From Micavibrio aeruginosavorus ARL-13 (GTDB lineage Bacteria > Pseudomonadota > Alphaproteobacteria > Micavibrionales > Micavibrionaceae), in NCBI RefSeq assembly GCF_000226315.1, contig NC_016026.1, positions 496,001-560,000 of the forward strand: DNA of 64,000 bases. The letters are read 5' to 3'. Positions 26,532 to 35,376 of this stretch are shown one piece after another. The first letter of the stretch is position 1; each line of letters starts with the position of its first letter. Both the position numbers and the translations under genes were made by a program. The notes under the pieces are model-generated. The model was given only the letters and a program-made list of their open reading frames with translations. It did no database searches and was not told the DNA's origin.

Positions 26532-27115
26532 AGGATTCCGCCGACCCATTGCACGAAATCGGTCGTGCCCTGATCAATGGCAAAAGCGATGAAGGCCAGA
26601 AACCCGGCAAATTCCAGTGGCACGCGTAACACATGCGCGGCCATGAAGGCCGTAAAGAAATAGGTGTAGCCCATCAGGCACAGCATAAATGGATAAAGAT
26701 CCGTCATGGTGTGCGACCCGGTGACCACCATCAGGGCGACGGGAATAAAAATCGCCGTGGCCGGAACGGTCAACCAGTTGTTGGCGGTAACGAAGCGATA
26801 GAAATGATCCATCCGCCCAACTTCGCGCAGAATCCAGTACACAAACCCAAAAAACAAAACCCATGATGCAAACAGGCGCAGGGAATAAAGCAGGGCGATC
26901 GTGTTTGTTGAGGTATCGGCCATCGCGCCAGGCGACATATAAACGGCAATCAACGATGCTGGAAATAAAAGGGCAGGCACGATAAAGGAGCGGAGCGCCG
27001 TGTCGCGGTCATTTGAAAACCGATCTGTACCCTGTGGCATCAACAGGGCCAGCTCCAACGTGCCAAGCAGGTTGGTTTTAACGCTGGATGATGTGGTTTC
27101 TGAATCCGCAACCAT
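26528..27115 (-). CDS. Polytopic membrane protein of unknown function
   Basis: 195 residues from ATG at 27115, which has GTGAGG just upstream. It has a polar N-terminal 45 residues and then five hydrophobic segments. A charged REVGRMDHFYRFV lies between the second and third. I recognise no family; the layout is like the Yip1-type membrane proteins common in alphaproteobacteria. It converges with the transferase gene on the other strand. Confidence 0.65.
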   Translation of the reverse strand: MVADSETTSSSVKTNLLGTLELALLMPQGTDRFSNDRDTALRSFIVPALLFPASLIAVYMSPGAMADTSTNTIALLYSLRLFASWVLFFGFVYWILREVGRMDHFYRFVTANNWLTVPATAIFIPVALMVVTGSHTMTDLYPFMLCLMGYTYFFTAFMAAHVLRVPLEFAGFLAFIAFAIDQGTTDFVQWVGGIL

Positions 27116-27220
27116 GCACACCTCACTCTGACCCTTTTTCTTTCGATCAGATAATTATAGATATGAGGTCTTAAGACTTTTTTACAAGTCTGGCGTAAAA
27201 GGGCATTCTATCCCAATGGG

Positions 27221-28549
27221 TTAAGGCTTTTTGCGCGGAACCCACCGGTCCATGACGGTACAGGCGGTCAGATCGCCGCTGATATTCACCACGGTGCGGC
27301 ACATATCCAGAATACGATCGACACCCAAAATCAGCCCAACGCCTGCGGGCGGAACGCCAATGCCGGTCAAAATCGTGGCCAGAACAACAATACCGACGCC
27401 GGGAATGGCGGGCGTACCGATCGACGCCCCCACGGTGGTCAAGACCAGCAGAACCGTTTCACCGAGGCTGAGGTCTACACCAAACACCTGGGTCAGGAAG
27501 ATTGCCGCCGCCGCCTGATACATCGCGGTGCCATCCATATTGATGGTCGCGCCAAGGGGAATAACCACCTGTGTCACGGACGGGCGAATCCCCAGATTGC
27601 GTTCCGCCACCAGCATGGACACCGGCATCGTCGCCGCCGAACTGGAGGATGAGAACGCCAGCAATTGGGCTTCGCGTATGCCCCGCATGAAATCCACCAC
27701 AGATCGTCCGGCCACGAACCGCACCATGATCATGTAAAACACCATGATACAGGCCAGCCCCAGCAGGATGGTGATGACATACCCGCCCATGCCGACCAAA
27801 ACGTCCTTGCCCGTGCGCGTGGTGATATCGGCCAGCAATCCAAACACGGCCAGCGGCGCAATGGTCATGGCCCAGCCGATAATCTGCATGGTCAGAGCCT
27901 GCACGGATTCGCTGATTTCAATTAAAGGGCGCGCGGTGCGGGCAGGCATGGATAAAATAGCCACGCCAAACATCAAAGCCGCAATGACGATTTTCAACAT
28001 ATCACGATGCAGACTGGCCTCCGCCAGATTTACGGGCAGCATATTGACGATGCGTTGCGGCACGGTCAGGTCGTCCAGCGTCTTTTGCTGCAGGTTTGCG
28101 GCCTGTTGTTCGGCAATGTGTAACGTGTTTTGCATGTCGGCACTGTCGATCATGCTGCCGGGATTGATCACCGTGCTGATTGTTATGCCGATGACCACGG
28201 CAACGATTGTGGTCAGGATAAAATAAGGGACCAGCCGCAGTCCAATCTGGCGCAGGAAGCTTAATTCCCCACTTTGGCAAATGCCCAGAATGATGGAACT
28301 GAAAATCAGCGGGATGATGACCATTTGAATCAGGCCCAGAAAGATCACGCCCGGCAAAGCCAGCCATTCCCCCACCGGTGCGGCTTGATCGGCATTCAAA
28401 ACACCGCCCGCATCCGGTGACAGGATCAACCCCGTGCCAAGGCCCGTAACAAGGCCAATCAAAATCCACAGCCACAAACGGCGCGGTAATTTGAGGGGGA
28501 GGAGGTCCGATGGGGCCGGATTGGCCGTGGCTGCAGTATCCTGTGTCAT
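27221..28549 (-). CDS. Dicarboxylate/amino acid:cation symporter (DAACS family)
   Basis: 442 residues from ATG at 28549. It has the glutamate-transporter fold pattern: an N-terminal set of helices, AFSSSSSAATMPVSM (serine-rich re-entrant loop), the GATINMDGTAMYQ motif of the substrate/cation site, and the GTPAIPGVGIVVLATIL second hairpin. VDRILDMCRTVVNISGD near the end is typical. It moves glutamate, aspartate or C4-dicarboxylates together with sodium or protons across the inner membrane. Specificity cannot be told. Confidence 0.93.
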   Translation of the reverse strand: MTQDTAATANPAPSDLLPLKLPRRLWLWILIGLVTGLGTGLILSPDAGGVLNADQAAPVGEWLALPGVIFLGLIQMVIIPLIFSSIILGICQSGELSFLRQIGLRLVPYFILTTIVAVVIGITISTVINPGSMIDSADMQNTLHIAEQQAANLQQKTLDDLTVPQRIVNMLPVNLAEASLHRDMLKIVIAALMFGVAILSMPARTARPLIEISESVQALTMQIIGWAMTIAPLAVFGLLADITTRTGKDVLVGMGGYVITILLGLACIMVFYMIMVRFVAGRSVVDFMRGIREAQLLAFSSSSSAATMPVSMLVAERNLGIRPSVTQVVIPLGATINMDGTAMYQAAAAIFLTQVFGVDLSLGETVLLVLTTVGASIGTPAIPGVGIVVLATILTGIGVPPAGVGLILGVDRILDMCRTVVNISGDLTACTVMDRWVPRKKP

Positions 28550-28599
28550 GGGCAACAGGCTACCATGACTTGGCTGAAGTCCCAAAATCGGCGGAAAAA

Positions 28600-29520
28600 T
28601 TACGCCCGTGTGCCTTCGCCGCGTTCGCGAATCAGGAAATTGTGCCGTTGGCGCAGCATGGTCCTGCGCTCGTCGCTTAATCCCGCATGGCAGTGGGAGC
28701 AGGAGACGCCCGCTTCGTATGCGTCATGGTCATGCTCCTCCGGGGTCAGCGGATGGCCGCAGCCCAGACAGATATCCCATGTGCCTTCTTTCAACCCATG
28801 GGTCACGGCGACGCGTTGGTCGAACACGAAACACCCGCCATCCCACAATGATTCTTCGGCCGGAATATCTTCCAGATATTGCAGAATGCCACCCTTCAGG
28901 TGATACACTTCTTCAAAACCCTGCGACAGCATATAGCTGGATGCTTTTTCACAACGGATGCCGCCGGTGCAATACATGGCGACTTTTTTATGCTTGGCCG
29001 GGTCCAGATGCTGTTTCACGAAATCCGGGAATTCGGTGAAAAATTCCGTTTTCGGGTCAATTGCGCCACGGAATGTGCCCACGGCAGTTTCATATTGGTT
29101 GCGGGTGTCCAGAACAACCACATCGGGATCGCTGATGATCGCGTTCCAGTCTTTCGGCGCGACATAGGTGCCAACCAGTTTCGTCGGGTCGGCCTCCGGC
29201 TGTTTCATGGTGATGATTTCTTTTTTCGGGCGAACCTTCATACGCTTGAAGGGTTTGTCCGATGCGTGTGAATATTTCAATTCACCCTGGCGGACGGCAA
29301 ACAATTCATCCAGCACATCCACAATCGCATCCAGGTCGTCGGGCGCGCCGGCGATGGTGCCGTTGATTCCCTCCGGTGCCAGCAACAACGTGCCACAGAT
29401 GTTCAGGCGCGCGCATTCCGCCGCAATGCGGTCCTTCAGGGCCGGAATATCAGACAGGGCAACAAAGCGGTACAGGGCCGCGATTTTATACGGATATGTG
29501 TTCGTCATGTTCATCACCAT
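28600..29520 (-). CDS. trhO: tRNA uridine(34) hydroxylase (rhodanese-like)
   Basis: 306 residues from one of three close ATG codons (29520, 29514, 29508); TAAGG upstream favours 29520. An N-terminal acylphosphatase-like domain with PEGINGTIAG is followed by a rhodanese domain with VVVLDTRNQYE and the active-site YCTGGIRCEKAS (Cys near residues 184 and 190). A C-terminal cysteine-rich tail (CLGCG, CSHCH) would bind zinc. The family makes 5-hydroxyuridine at position 34 of tRNA, using oxygen. It lies 11 bases after oxyR on the same strand. Confidence 0.93.
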   Translation of the reverse strand: MVMNMTNTYPYKIAALYRFVALSDIPALKDRIAAECARLNICGTLLLAPEGINGTIAGAPDDLDAIVDVLDELFAVRQGELKYSHASDKPFKRMKVRPKKEIITMKQPEADPTKLVGTYVAPKDWNAIISDPDVVVLDTRNQYETAVGTFRGAIDPKTEFFTEFPDFVKQHLDPAKHKKVAMYCTGGIRCEKASSYMLSQGFEEVYHLKGGILQYLEDIPAEESLWDGGCFVFDQRVAVTHGLKEGTWDICLGCGHPLTPEEHDHDAYEAGVSCSHCHAGLSDERRTMLRQRHNFLIRERGEGTRA

Positions 29521-29531
29521 GGAATGGGGCC

Positions 29532-30452
29532 TTACCTATACCCCGCTTGGCTTTTCTGTTCAACATTTGCGGCAATATGCTGGCCCAGCAGGCGAAATTC
29601 CGCCCCGCGCGCGCTGTTTTGCCGCCAGACCAGGCCGATTTTACGGCGGGGGGCCGGGGCGTTAAATTCATGAATCTGAAGCCCTTGGGGCAAAAACCCG
29701 GCCCGGACCGCCATGGCGGGCAACAAGGTGGCCCCGTATCCGTGCTGGACCATCTGTAACAGGGTGGGCAGGCTGGTGGCGCTAAAAGTTTTTTCCTTTG
29801 CGTGGTCTTGCAGGTGGCAGGCCTCACGGGCGTGATCGCGCAGACAATGCCCATCCTCCAGCAGCAGGATGGTTTGATCCTTCAGCGCATCCAGCGTGAT
29901 GTGCGGGGGCAGGGCCGCGCCCTGATCCGCAGCCTGAACCAGGACAAAGGGTTCCGAAAACAATTCCATCTGCACCATGCCATTTGCCTCGTAAGGCAAG
30001 GCGATCAATGCGGCATCAATATCATTGCGATCCAGCGCGGTGATCAGCCGGGCGGTCATATCCTCGCGCAGATGCAGATCCAGCGCCGGATAATCGGCGT
30101 GCAGGCCGGGCAGAATGTCGGGCAGAAGATAGGGCGCAATGGTGGGAATAACCCCCAGCCGCAAGGCCCCGGTCAATGGTGTGCGCCGGGCCCGGGCCTG
30201 ATCAACCAGCCGCTCCGCATGATCCAGTGTGGTGCGGGCATAGGGCAGTAAATCGCGCCCGAAGGTGGAGAGGGTGACGCGGCGGCTGGTCCGTTCCACA
30301 ACGGGCTGGCCCAGAAGGGCCTCCAGATCGCGAATCCCTGCGCTCAATGTTGATTGCGTGACATGGCACAATTTCGCCGCGCGTCCGAAAGACAGGGTTT
30401 CGGACAATGCTAACAGATATTGTAATTGCCGCAGGCTGGGCAGCGTCTTCAT
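29532..30452 (-). CDS. oxyR: OxyR-type LysR regulator of peroxide response
   Basis: 306 residues. Residues 1-65 are a LysR winged helix-turn-helix. The sensing motif LEDGHCLRDHAREAC carries Cys203 and Cys212, with the same 9-residue spacing as the redox pair in E. coli OxyR, so it should respond to hydrogen peroxide by disulfide formation. It is divergent from ahpC, and a symmetric LysR-type site lies between them at 30482-30508. It should activate ahpC-ahpD on oxidation. Confidence 0.92.
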   Translation of the reverse strand: MKTLPSLRQLQYLLALSETLSFGRAAKLCHVTQSTLSAGIRDLEALLGQPVVERTSRRVTLSTFGRDLLPYARTTLDHAERLVDQARARRTPLTGALRLGVIPTIAPYLLPDILPGLHADYPALDLHLREDMTARLITALDRNDIDAALIALPYEANGMVQMELFSEPFVLVQAADQGAALPPHITLDALKDQTILLLEDGHCLRDHAREACHLQDHAKEKTFSATSLPTLLQMVQHGYGATLLPAMAVRAGFLPQGLQIHEFNAPAPRRKIGLVWRQNSARGAEFRLLGQHIAANVEQKSQAGYR

Positions 30453-30481
30453 GGTTTGCCTTTATTTTCGGGGTGCGAGGG

Positions 30482-30508
30482 CTATTTATCGGAAAAAACG
30501 ATTGATAG
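30482..30508. promoter_or_regulatory. Predicted OxyR/LysR operator between oxyR and ahpC
   Basis: CTAT-tt-ATCG then seven bases (GAAAAAA) then CGAT-tg-ATAG: two half sites matching at 8 of 10 positions. The site contains CTAT/ATAG elements like the OxyR consensus and lies 30 bases before the oxyR start and 93 bases before ahpC. The fit to the full four-element ATAG-N7-CTAT array is partial. Confidence 0.5.
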
Positions 30509-30600
30509 CAATGAAAATTCTCGCTTGATTTCGCGGGCGCGAAGGGGGCATGGTGCTCCCGATTTCAATTCCAACCCCAAAACTTAGAAGGAACAGCACA

Positions 30601-31164
30601 ATGCTCGGTATTGGCGATCGTCTCCCGGATTTTTCCGTCACCGGTGTAAAACCGAAATTCATGAAGCACGAAGAAAACGGTGAATCCGCGTTCGAAACCA
30701 TCACGCAGGACAGCTTCGAAGGGAAATGGAAAGTCATCTTCTTCTACCCGAAGGATTTCACCTTTGTGTGCCCGACTGAAATCGTTGAGTTCGCGAAACT
30801 GAACAAAGAATTCGCCGATCGTGACTGCGTCGTTCTGGGCGGCAGCACGGACAACGAATTCTGCAAACTGGCCTGGCGCCGTGAACATAAAGACCTGGCC
30901 AACCTGGATCAGTGGAGCTTTGGCGATACCAACGGGTCCCTGGTCGATGGTCTGGGCATTCGTGATTACGATGCGGGCGTTGCCCTGCGCGCGACGTTCG
31001 TTGTTGATCCGCACAATGTGATCCAACACGTCACGGTCAACGGCCTGAATGTTGGCCGCAACCCGAAAGAAACGCTGCGCGTTCTGGACGCTTTGCAAAC
31101 GGACGAACTGTGCCCGTGCAACCGTCCGGTTGGTGGCGACGTTATCGATCTCAAAGCCGCTTAA
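30601..31164 (+). CDS. ahpC: Alkyl hydroperoxide reductase C, 2-Cys peroxiredoxin
   Basis: 187 residues from ATG at 30601, preceded by AGAAGGA. The peroxidatic Cys57 is in FTFVCPTE and the resolving pair is in DELCPCNR (Cys171 and Cys173). The sequence is closest in layout to the AhpC type partnered by AhpD rather than AhpF. It reduces peroxides and peroxynitrite in the cytoplasm. ahpD follows after a strong hairpin, and OxyR is divergent upstream. Confidence 0.95.
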   Translation: MLGIGDRLPDFSVTGVKPKFMKHEENGESAFETITQDSFEGKWKVIFFYPKDFTFVCPTEIVEFAKLNKEFADRDCVVLGGSTDNEFCKLAWRREHKDLANLDQWSFGDTNGSLVDGLGIRDYDAGVALRATFVVDPHNVIQHVTVNGLNVGRNPKETLRVLDALQTDELCPCNRPVGGDVIDLKAA

Positions 31165-31174
31165 TTGAGGATTT

Positions 31175-31226
31175 GAATCGGTCAGGAAGGTTGGTTCATA
31201 CCTGCACCGACCTTCCGCATCGGTTC
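31175..31226 (+). promoter_or_regulatory. Stem-loop between ahpC and ahpD
   Basis: Two nested stems: GAATCGGT with ATCGGTTC (outer, with G-U pairs) and GGAAGGTTGGT with ACCGACCTTCC (inner, one G-U). No T-run follows, so it is more likely to protect or process the ahpC message than to terminate it. Confidence 0.45.
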
Positions 31227-31252
31227 AAACTGTCAATCCAAGGAGTAAGATG

Positions 31253-31804
31253 ATGAGCATTGAAGCCATTCAAAACCTGATCCCCGATTATGCGAAAGAT
31301 ATTCGCCTGAACCTGTCCACGCTGGCCTCGGAAGAAACCCTGAACGACCAACGCAAATGGGGCACGTTCGTGGCCTGTGCCCATGGGGCTCGGAATGCGG
31401 ACATTATCCGTCTGGTCGAGGCCGAAGCCGCACCGAAATTATCGCCGGAGGCCCTGAACGCCGCCCGCGCCGCCGCTGCCATCATGGCGATGAATAACGT
31501 TTATTATAAATTCGTCGGGATGTCCGACAACGCTGATTACAAAACCATGCCGGCCAAACTGCGTATGAACGTGATCGGCAACCCGGGCGTGGACAAGGCT
31601 GATTTCGAATTGTGGTCGCTGGCGGTGTCCGCGATCAATGGCTGTGGCTTCTGCGTGAACGCGCATGATGCGATTTTGATGAAGGCCGGCGTTGAAAAAG
31701 CCGAAGTTCAAGCCGCCGTCCGTATCGCCGCCGTGATCAACGCTGCCGCCGCGATTGTTGATGGTGCTGCTGCGATGGAGCAGGGCTTGGCTAAAGCCGC
31801 CTAG
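31253..31804 (+). CDS. ahpD: Alkylhydroperoxidase AhpD
   Basis: 183 residues; AGGAG at 31241-31245 fits ATG 31253 better than the adjacent ATG 31250. The redox motif CGFCVNAH (Cys131, Cys134, His138) is the AhpD active site, and the protein is all-helical like the family. In AhpC-AhpD systems it passes electrons from a lipoyl dehydrogenase complex to AhpC. The gene shares the OxyR-controlled unit with ahpC and is followed by a terminator. Confidence 0.94.
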   Translation: MSIEAIQNLIPDYAKDIRLNLSTLASEETLNDQRKWGTFVACAHGARNADIIRLVEAEAAPKLSPEALNAARAAAAIMAMNNVYYKFVGMSDNADYKTMPAKLRMNVIGNPGVDKADFELWSLAVSAINGCGFCVNAHDAILMKAGVEKAEVQAAVRIAAVINAAAAIVDGAAAMEQGLAKAA

Positions 31805-31825
31805 TCCACGGACGGATCGAACAAT

Positions 31826-31857
31826 AAAAAACCCGCCAGTGATGGCGGGTTTTTTTG
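31826..31857. terminator. Bidirectional terminator between ahpD and mscS
   Basis: AAAAAACCCGCC/GGCGGGTTTTTTT, a stem of at least 11 bp with a 5-base loop, and runs of A and T on the two sides. It should stop ahpD transcripts and also the convergent mscS transcripts. Confidence 0.9.
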
Positions 31858-31860
31858 TTC

Positions 31861-33210
31861 TTATGATTTGTTGTGAATGAAGACTTCCCGGTGCGGGTAG
31901 GGGATTTTTATATTGTGTTCATCAAACACATCCCACAACGCCAGTAAAATATCACTTTTGATTCCGGCGGTGCCGTTTTCCGGATCCGCGATCCAGAAAT
32001 TCAATTGGAAATCCAGCGAATTGTCCCCAAAGCCGGTGAACAAACAAGACGGTTCCGGGAATTGCAGGATACGGGAATGCCCCTCCGTCGTGGCCTTGGC
32101 CAAGGTGATGATCTGGTGCGGGTTGTGGCTGTAATCAACGCCAAACACAACACTGACCAGGCTTTCACGCCCGCCCCGTGACCAGTTGATGACGGGCTGG
32201 GTTACCAGTTCCTCGTTCGGGATGAGGTAGGACCGCCGATCCAGCGTGATCACCTCGGTGCATCGCGATCCCATTTGTTTCACGGTCCCAACACCGCCCG
32301 TGGGCAATTCAATGACATCGCCCGGCTGGATGGTGCGGTCCATCAGCAGCATCATGCCCGTAAACAGGTTGGACACGCCGCGTTGCAGACCCAAGCCAAC
32401 CCCGATACCAACCGCACCGGAGAAGACCGCCAGTGCCGACAAATTGATCCCCGCCATGGTCAGGCCGATCATCACCGCCAGAATGGTCAGGACGATGCGA
32501 ACGATTTTACCGATCAACAGGCGCGATCCGCTGGTCATGCCCGGAATATTGATCAGGCGGCGTTCCACGGTGCGCGATATGCTGGACGCGATATAGACCA
32601 TGATCATGGTTGCGATCAGGCATTTCACCACTGTCAGCGCCGTCAATTGGAAATCGCCGATGGTCAGGGATGTTGCATGCAACGCCTCAACCGTGTTGTC
32701 GAGAAAGCCAAAGATGCTGAGCGCCGCAATCGACCATGTGATAAAGGCAATTACATTCCGCATGGTCGGATTATGAACGATCTGAACCACCAGCCGGATC
32801 ACGATCCACGCCGCCGTCAGGCGCGTGACGGCATCAACCAGCTCCAGCCGGATATCCGGTACAAGAGAGGGTGCGATGGTCAGGCACAGCGATAGCAGGA
32901 TAAAAATGCTGACCGGAGCCAGAGATTTACGAATTTTCTGCAAGACGCGTTTGACAATATGGGGCGCATGCAGACGGTTGATAATCTGGGCCAGTTTGGC
33001 CGACGATATCTTGTCGATCAGGAATCCCGCAACAATCGCTGTGATGATTATGCCCACTTCAATGGCTGTATCCAGTGTCAGCACATGGGTGGCGGTCCAG
33101 TCAGCGGCATGCTCGCCCCAGTTTTTCAGGGCTTCAGGATCAATATCCAAAACCTCCGCCGTGAGTTCGGCCAGGCTTTCTTCTGTGGCCGGGTTTGTCT
33201 GTCCCGTCAT
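31861..33210 (-). CDS. MscS-family mechanosensitive channel
   Basis: 449 residues. Several N-terminal helices precede the pore helix, seen as LSALAVFSGAVGIGVGLGLQRGVSNLFTGMMLLMDRTIQPGDVIEL, the classic MscS TM3-to-beta-domain pattern. The beta domain (GTVKQMGSRCTEV, RSYLIPNEEL) and a C-terminal alpha/beta domain follow. It opens under membrane tension to release solutes on hypo-osmotic shock. It lies 2 bases after the TetR-type gene and is probably controlled by it. Confidence 0.92.
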   Translation of the reverse strand: MTGQTNPATEESLAELTAEVLDIDPEALKNWGEHAADWTATHVLTLDTAIEVGIIITAIVAGFLIDKISSAKLAQIINRLHAPHIVKRVLQKIRKSLAPVSIFILLSLCLTIAPSLVPDIRLELVDAVTRLTAAWIVIRLVVQIVHNPTMRNVIAFITWSIAALSIFGFLDNTVEALHATSLTIGDFQLTALTVVKCLIATMIMVYIASSISRTVERRLINIPGMTSGSRLLIGKIVRIVLTILAVMIGLTMAGINLSALAVFSGAVGIGVGLGLQRGVSNLFTGMMLLMDRTIQPGDVIELPTGGVGTVKQMGSRCTEVITLDRRSYLIPNEELVTQPVINWSRGGRESLVSVVFGVDYSHNPHQIITLAKATTEGHSRILQFPEPSCLFTGFGDNSLDFQLNFWIADPENGTAGIKSDILLALWDVFDEHNIKIPYPHREVFIHNKS

Positions 33211-33212
33211 CT

Positions 33213-33878
33213 CTAGGCTCCACGGATCATGTTGAGGACGGTGATCGGGTAATCCTCAATAAAGCGCTCATCCAGCCCGTCCCGCGTGGTCAGCAGGCGG
33301 AAGAACACGGGGCCCATGATCATGTCGGCGGCAATGTCCGGCGCAATGACGGCCCCGAATTCGCCACTGCGTTGTCCCTGGTAAACGATGTGTTGCAGGG
33401 CTTGCTTGCGGGTATCCATGTAAAACGCTTGGAACAGGGCCATCACACCCTCATCGGCCTGAGCTTCGGCCATGATGTCGGCAATGATGCGGCCGTTGCG
33501 GCCACGCAAATGGCGGATCATTTTATCGACCTGCGCCATCAGGGCGTCGGTGGTGGTCATCGACACTTCGGTCAAATGCGGGGTGTGCAGGTCCAGCTGG
33601 TCGGAAAAAGCCTCGATCACCACAGCGACCTTGTTCGGCCACCAGCGGTAAATGGTGGTCTTGCCCACGCCGGCCTTGCGCGCGATCGCTTCAATCGACA
33701 AATCACGCAGTGGTGTGTGCAGCATCAGGCGACGGGTCGCATCCAAAATGGCTTTGCGGGATTCTTCGCTGCGCGGGCGGCCTGATTTCACCGGGGCGGC
33801 GGTTTGCACGCTGTTCAATCCACCATCATCCATGGCGGCGTCGGTTTGAATCTGGTTCAGGGCGTAGGCGTGTGACAT
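33213..33878 (-). CDS. TetR-family regulator
   Basis: 221 residues from ATG at 33878, where AAGGA lies 6 bases upstream; longer frames are possible. After a disordered 40 residues comes the DNA-binding helix-turn-helix (RKAILDATRRLML, DLSIEAIARKAGVGKTTIYRWWPNK). The C-terminal domain fits TetR_C-type ligand or dimer helices (IIADIMAEAQADEGVMALFQAFYMDTRKQAL). It is followed by mscS after 2 bases, suggesting it regulates its own operon including the channel. Confidence 0.9.
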   Translation of the reverse strand: MSHAYALNQIQTDAAMDDGGLNSVQTAAPVKSGRPRSEESRKAILDATRRLMLHTPLRDLSIEAIARKAGVGKTTIYRWWPNKVAVVIEAFSDQLDLHTPHLTEVSMTTTDALMAQVDKMIRHLRGRNGRIIADIMAEAQADEGVMALFQAFYMDTRKQALQHIVYQGQRSGEFGAVIAPDIAADMIMGPVFFRLLTTRDGLDERFIEDYPITVLNMIRGA

Positions 33879-34286
33879 AGGAAATCCTTGGGTGCTCATA
33901 TATATGTGCGAAGTGAAAACGATACGCCCTGTATCCGATTTTGGGCGAGGGGGCATGAATCCATAGCCAGCGCGTCAGCGCAACCCCTTGGACGGAAATC
34001 TGCACAGATTCTGCACTGTGCCCGCAAATCGCCACAATTGGTCTATTTTCCAGAATAATTATGTTGTGTAACCTATTGATAATGAAAGAAAAGCCGCGGC
34101 CTGTTTGGCGCGCGCGACATTTTCAGGTATAAAAAGGGCCATCGAAGACTGTGCATGGCGTGATGGCCAAACCACTTAGGCGTATTCGACGAGACCATCA
34201 GGCAGCGGCCCGCGCATAAAGTTAAGTCGCGTAATTGACGCGGACCGCTGGAATGTTAACCAAAAAACACAGGACGTACTCGACAC
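33879..34286. other. 408-bp intergenic region between tetR and the ATP-grasp gene
   Basis: No credible gene. It must hold the divergent promoters. Two inverted repeats lie here: a 16-bp palindrome at 33894-33909 (GC-CATATATATG-GC core, one mismatched pair), just before the TetR start, and AATCTG-CA-CAGATT at 33997-34010, next to a direct repeat TCTGCAC. Around 34120-34190 there is a GC-rich segment with several short inverted matches (GGCCATC...GATGGCC at about 34136-34167) that could fold into a leader structure. No start codon or coding pattern is seen in it. Confidence 0.5.
33894..33909. promoter_or_regulatory. Candidate TetR operator upstream of tetR-mscS
   Basis: GCTCATATATATGTGC is a 16-bp inverted repeat with one mismatched pair, located 16 bases upstream of the proposed ATG. 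TetR-type repressors usually bind such palindromes in their own promoter. The AATCTG/CAGATT repeat at 33997-34010 is a second candidate. Confidence 0.4.
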
Positions 34287-35318
34287 ATGAAAATCTGGTT
34301 TATTTACGAGCGTGACCTCGATACCCCCGAAGCGTTTGAAACGCTGCGTTATATGGAAGAGGGCAAAAAGCTCGGCCACGATGTGACCGTCTATAAACCC
34401 AACCAATTCGAAATTCTGGTCGCCGATGGTGATGCGGAACCCAGCATCCTGATCGACGGCGTCAAAACTGCTTTGCCGGATGTGTGCTTCCCCTATCTGG
34501 CGCGCAATGAAAACATGTATTTCTGCATGGCCGTTATTCGTGAAATGGAACGCCAGGGCGTTTTGGTCATGAACGATGCCGCCACGATTGAATGCGTTTG
34601 CGACAAACTGCACACGCACCAGGTTCTGGCCCAACACAACATTCCGACCCCGACCACCATGCTGGCCAAATTCCCGGTCGATGTGAAAATGGTTGAAAAA
34701 CATCTGGGCTTCCCGGTTGTTGTAAAAACCGTTCTGGGCACACAGGGCAGCGGTGTTTTCCTGCTTAACAATGAAAACGAATTTACCGACATGATGGCGT
34801 TTATCGGCGAAACCAGTTCGGGCGTTCAGCTGATAATGCAGAAATTTGTGGCCGCATCATCGGGCCGTGACCTGCGCTTGTTCGTGGTTGATGGCAAGGT
34901 CATCGGTGCCATGGAACGCCGGTCCGGCAACGGCAGCTTCAAAGCCAACTATTCCCTGGGTGGATCGGTTGCGAAATTTGAACCCGATGCCGAAGCCGAA
35001 TGGATTGCGGTGAAAACCGCGCGGGCGTTGGGCGCGGATATTGCGGGCATTGACCTGTTGTTTACCGATGACGGTCATTACACCGTTTGCGAAGCCAATG
35101 TGTTCCCGGGCTTCAAAGGGTTGGAAAAGGCCTGTGGTGTGAATATTCCGAAACAGGTCTATGCCGGTATTGAAAATCTGCTGGCTGAACATCGTGCGGC
35201 GCGTCGTGCAACGGCGGCGGTGGCCACGGGTGGCGGCGCGTCCTTTACACGCTGGCTGGGCAACGTGCGCAGCATCTTCGACACGAAGACCGCCAAAGCG
35301 AAAAAGAAAGCAGCCTGA
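34287..35318 (+). CDS. RimK-type ATP-grasp ligase
   Basis: 343 residues from ATG at 34287. The ATP-grasp core is clear: PTPTTMLAKFPV, FPVVVKTVLGTQGSGVFLL (nucleotide-binding Lys and Gly-rich loop), MQKFVAASSGRDLRLFVVDG, and the metal-binding GADIAGIDLLFTDDGHYTVCEANVFPGF. The family joins a carboxylate to an amine, as in RimK, GshB-like and lysine biosynthesis enzymes. The tail (Ala/Thr-rich, then KAKKKAA) is basic and low in complexity. No partner carrier protein lies nearby, so the substrate is unknown. Confidence 0.85.
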   Translation: MKIWFIYERDLDTPEAFETLRYMEEGKKLGHDVTVYKPNQFEILVADGDAEPSILIDGVKTALPDVCFPYLARNENMYFCMAVIREMERQGVLVMNDAATIECVCDKLHTHQVLAQHNIPTPTTMLAKFPVDVKMVEKHLGFPVVVKTVLGTQGSGVFLLNNENEFTDMMAFIGETSSGVQLIMQKFVAASSGRDLRLFVVDGKVIGAMERRSGNGSFKANYSLGGSVAKFEPDAEAEWIAVKTARALGADIAGIDLLFTDDGHYTVCEANVFPGFKGLEKACGVNIPKQVYAGIENLLAEHRAARRATAAVATGGGASFTRWLGNVRSIFDTKTAKAKKKAA

Positions 35319-35340
35319 GCAAATTCCCAATCAGAATAAG

Positions 35341-35372
35341 AAAAAGGCGGCTCCAACCGGGCCGCCTTTTTT
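35341..35372. terminator. Bidirectional terminator
   Basis: AAAAAGGCGGC/GCCGCCTTTTT, an 11-bp stem with a 9-base loop and T-runs on both strands. It ends the ATP-grasp gene and the convergent lpoA-like gene. Confidence 0.9.
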
Positions 35373-35376
35373 GTAT

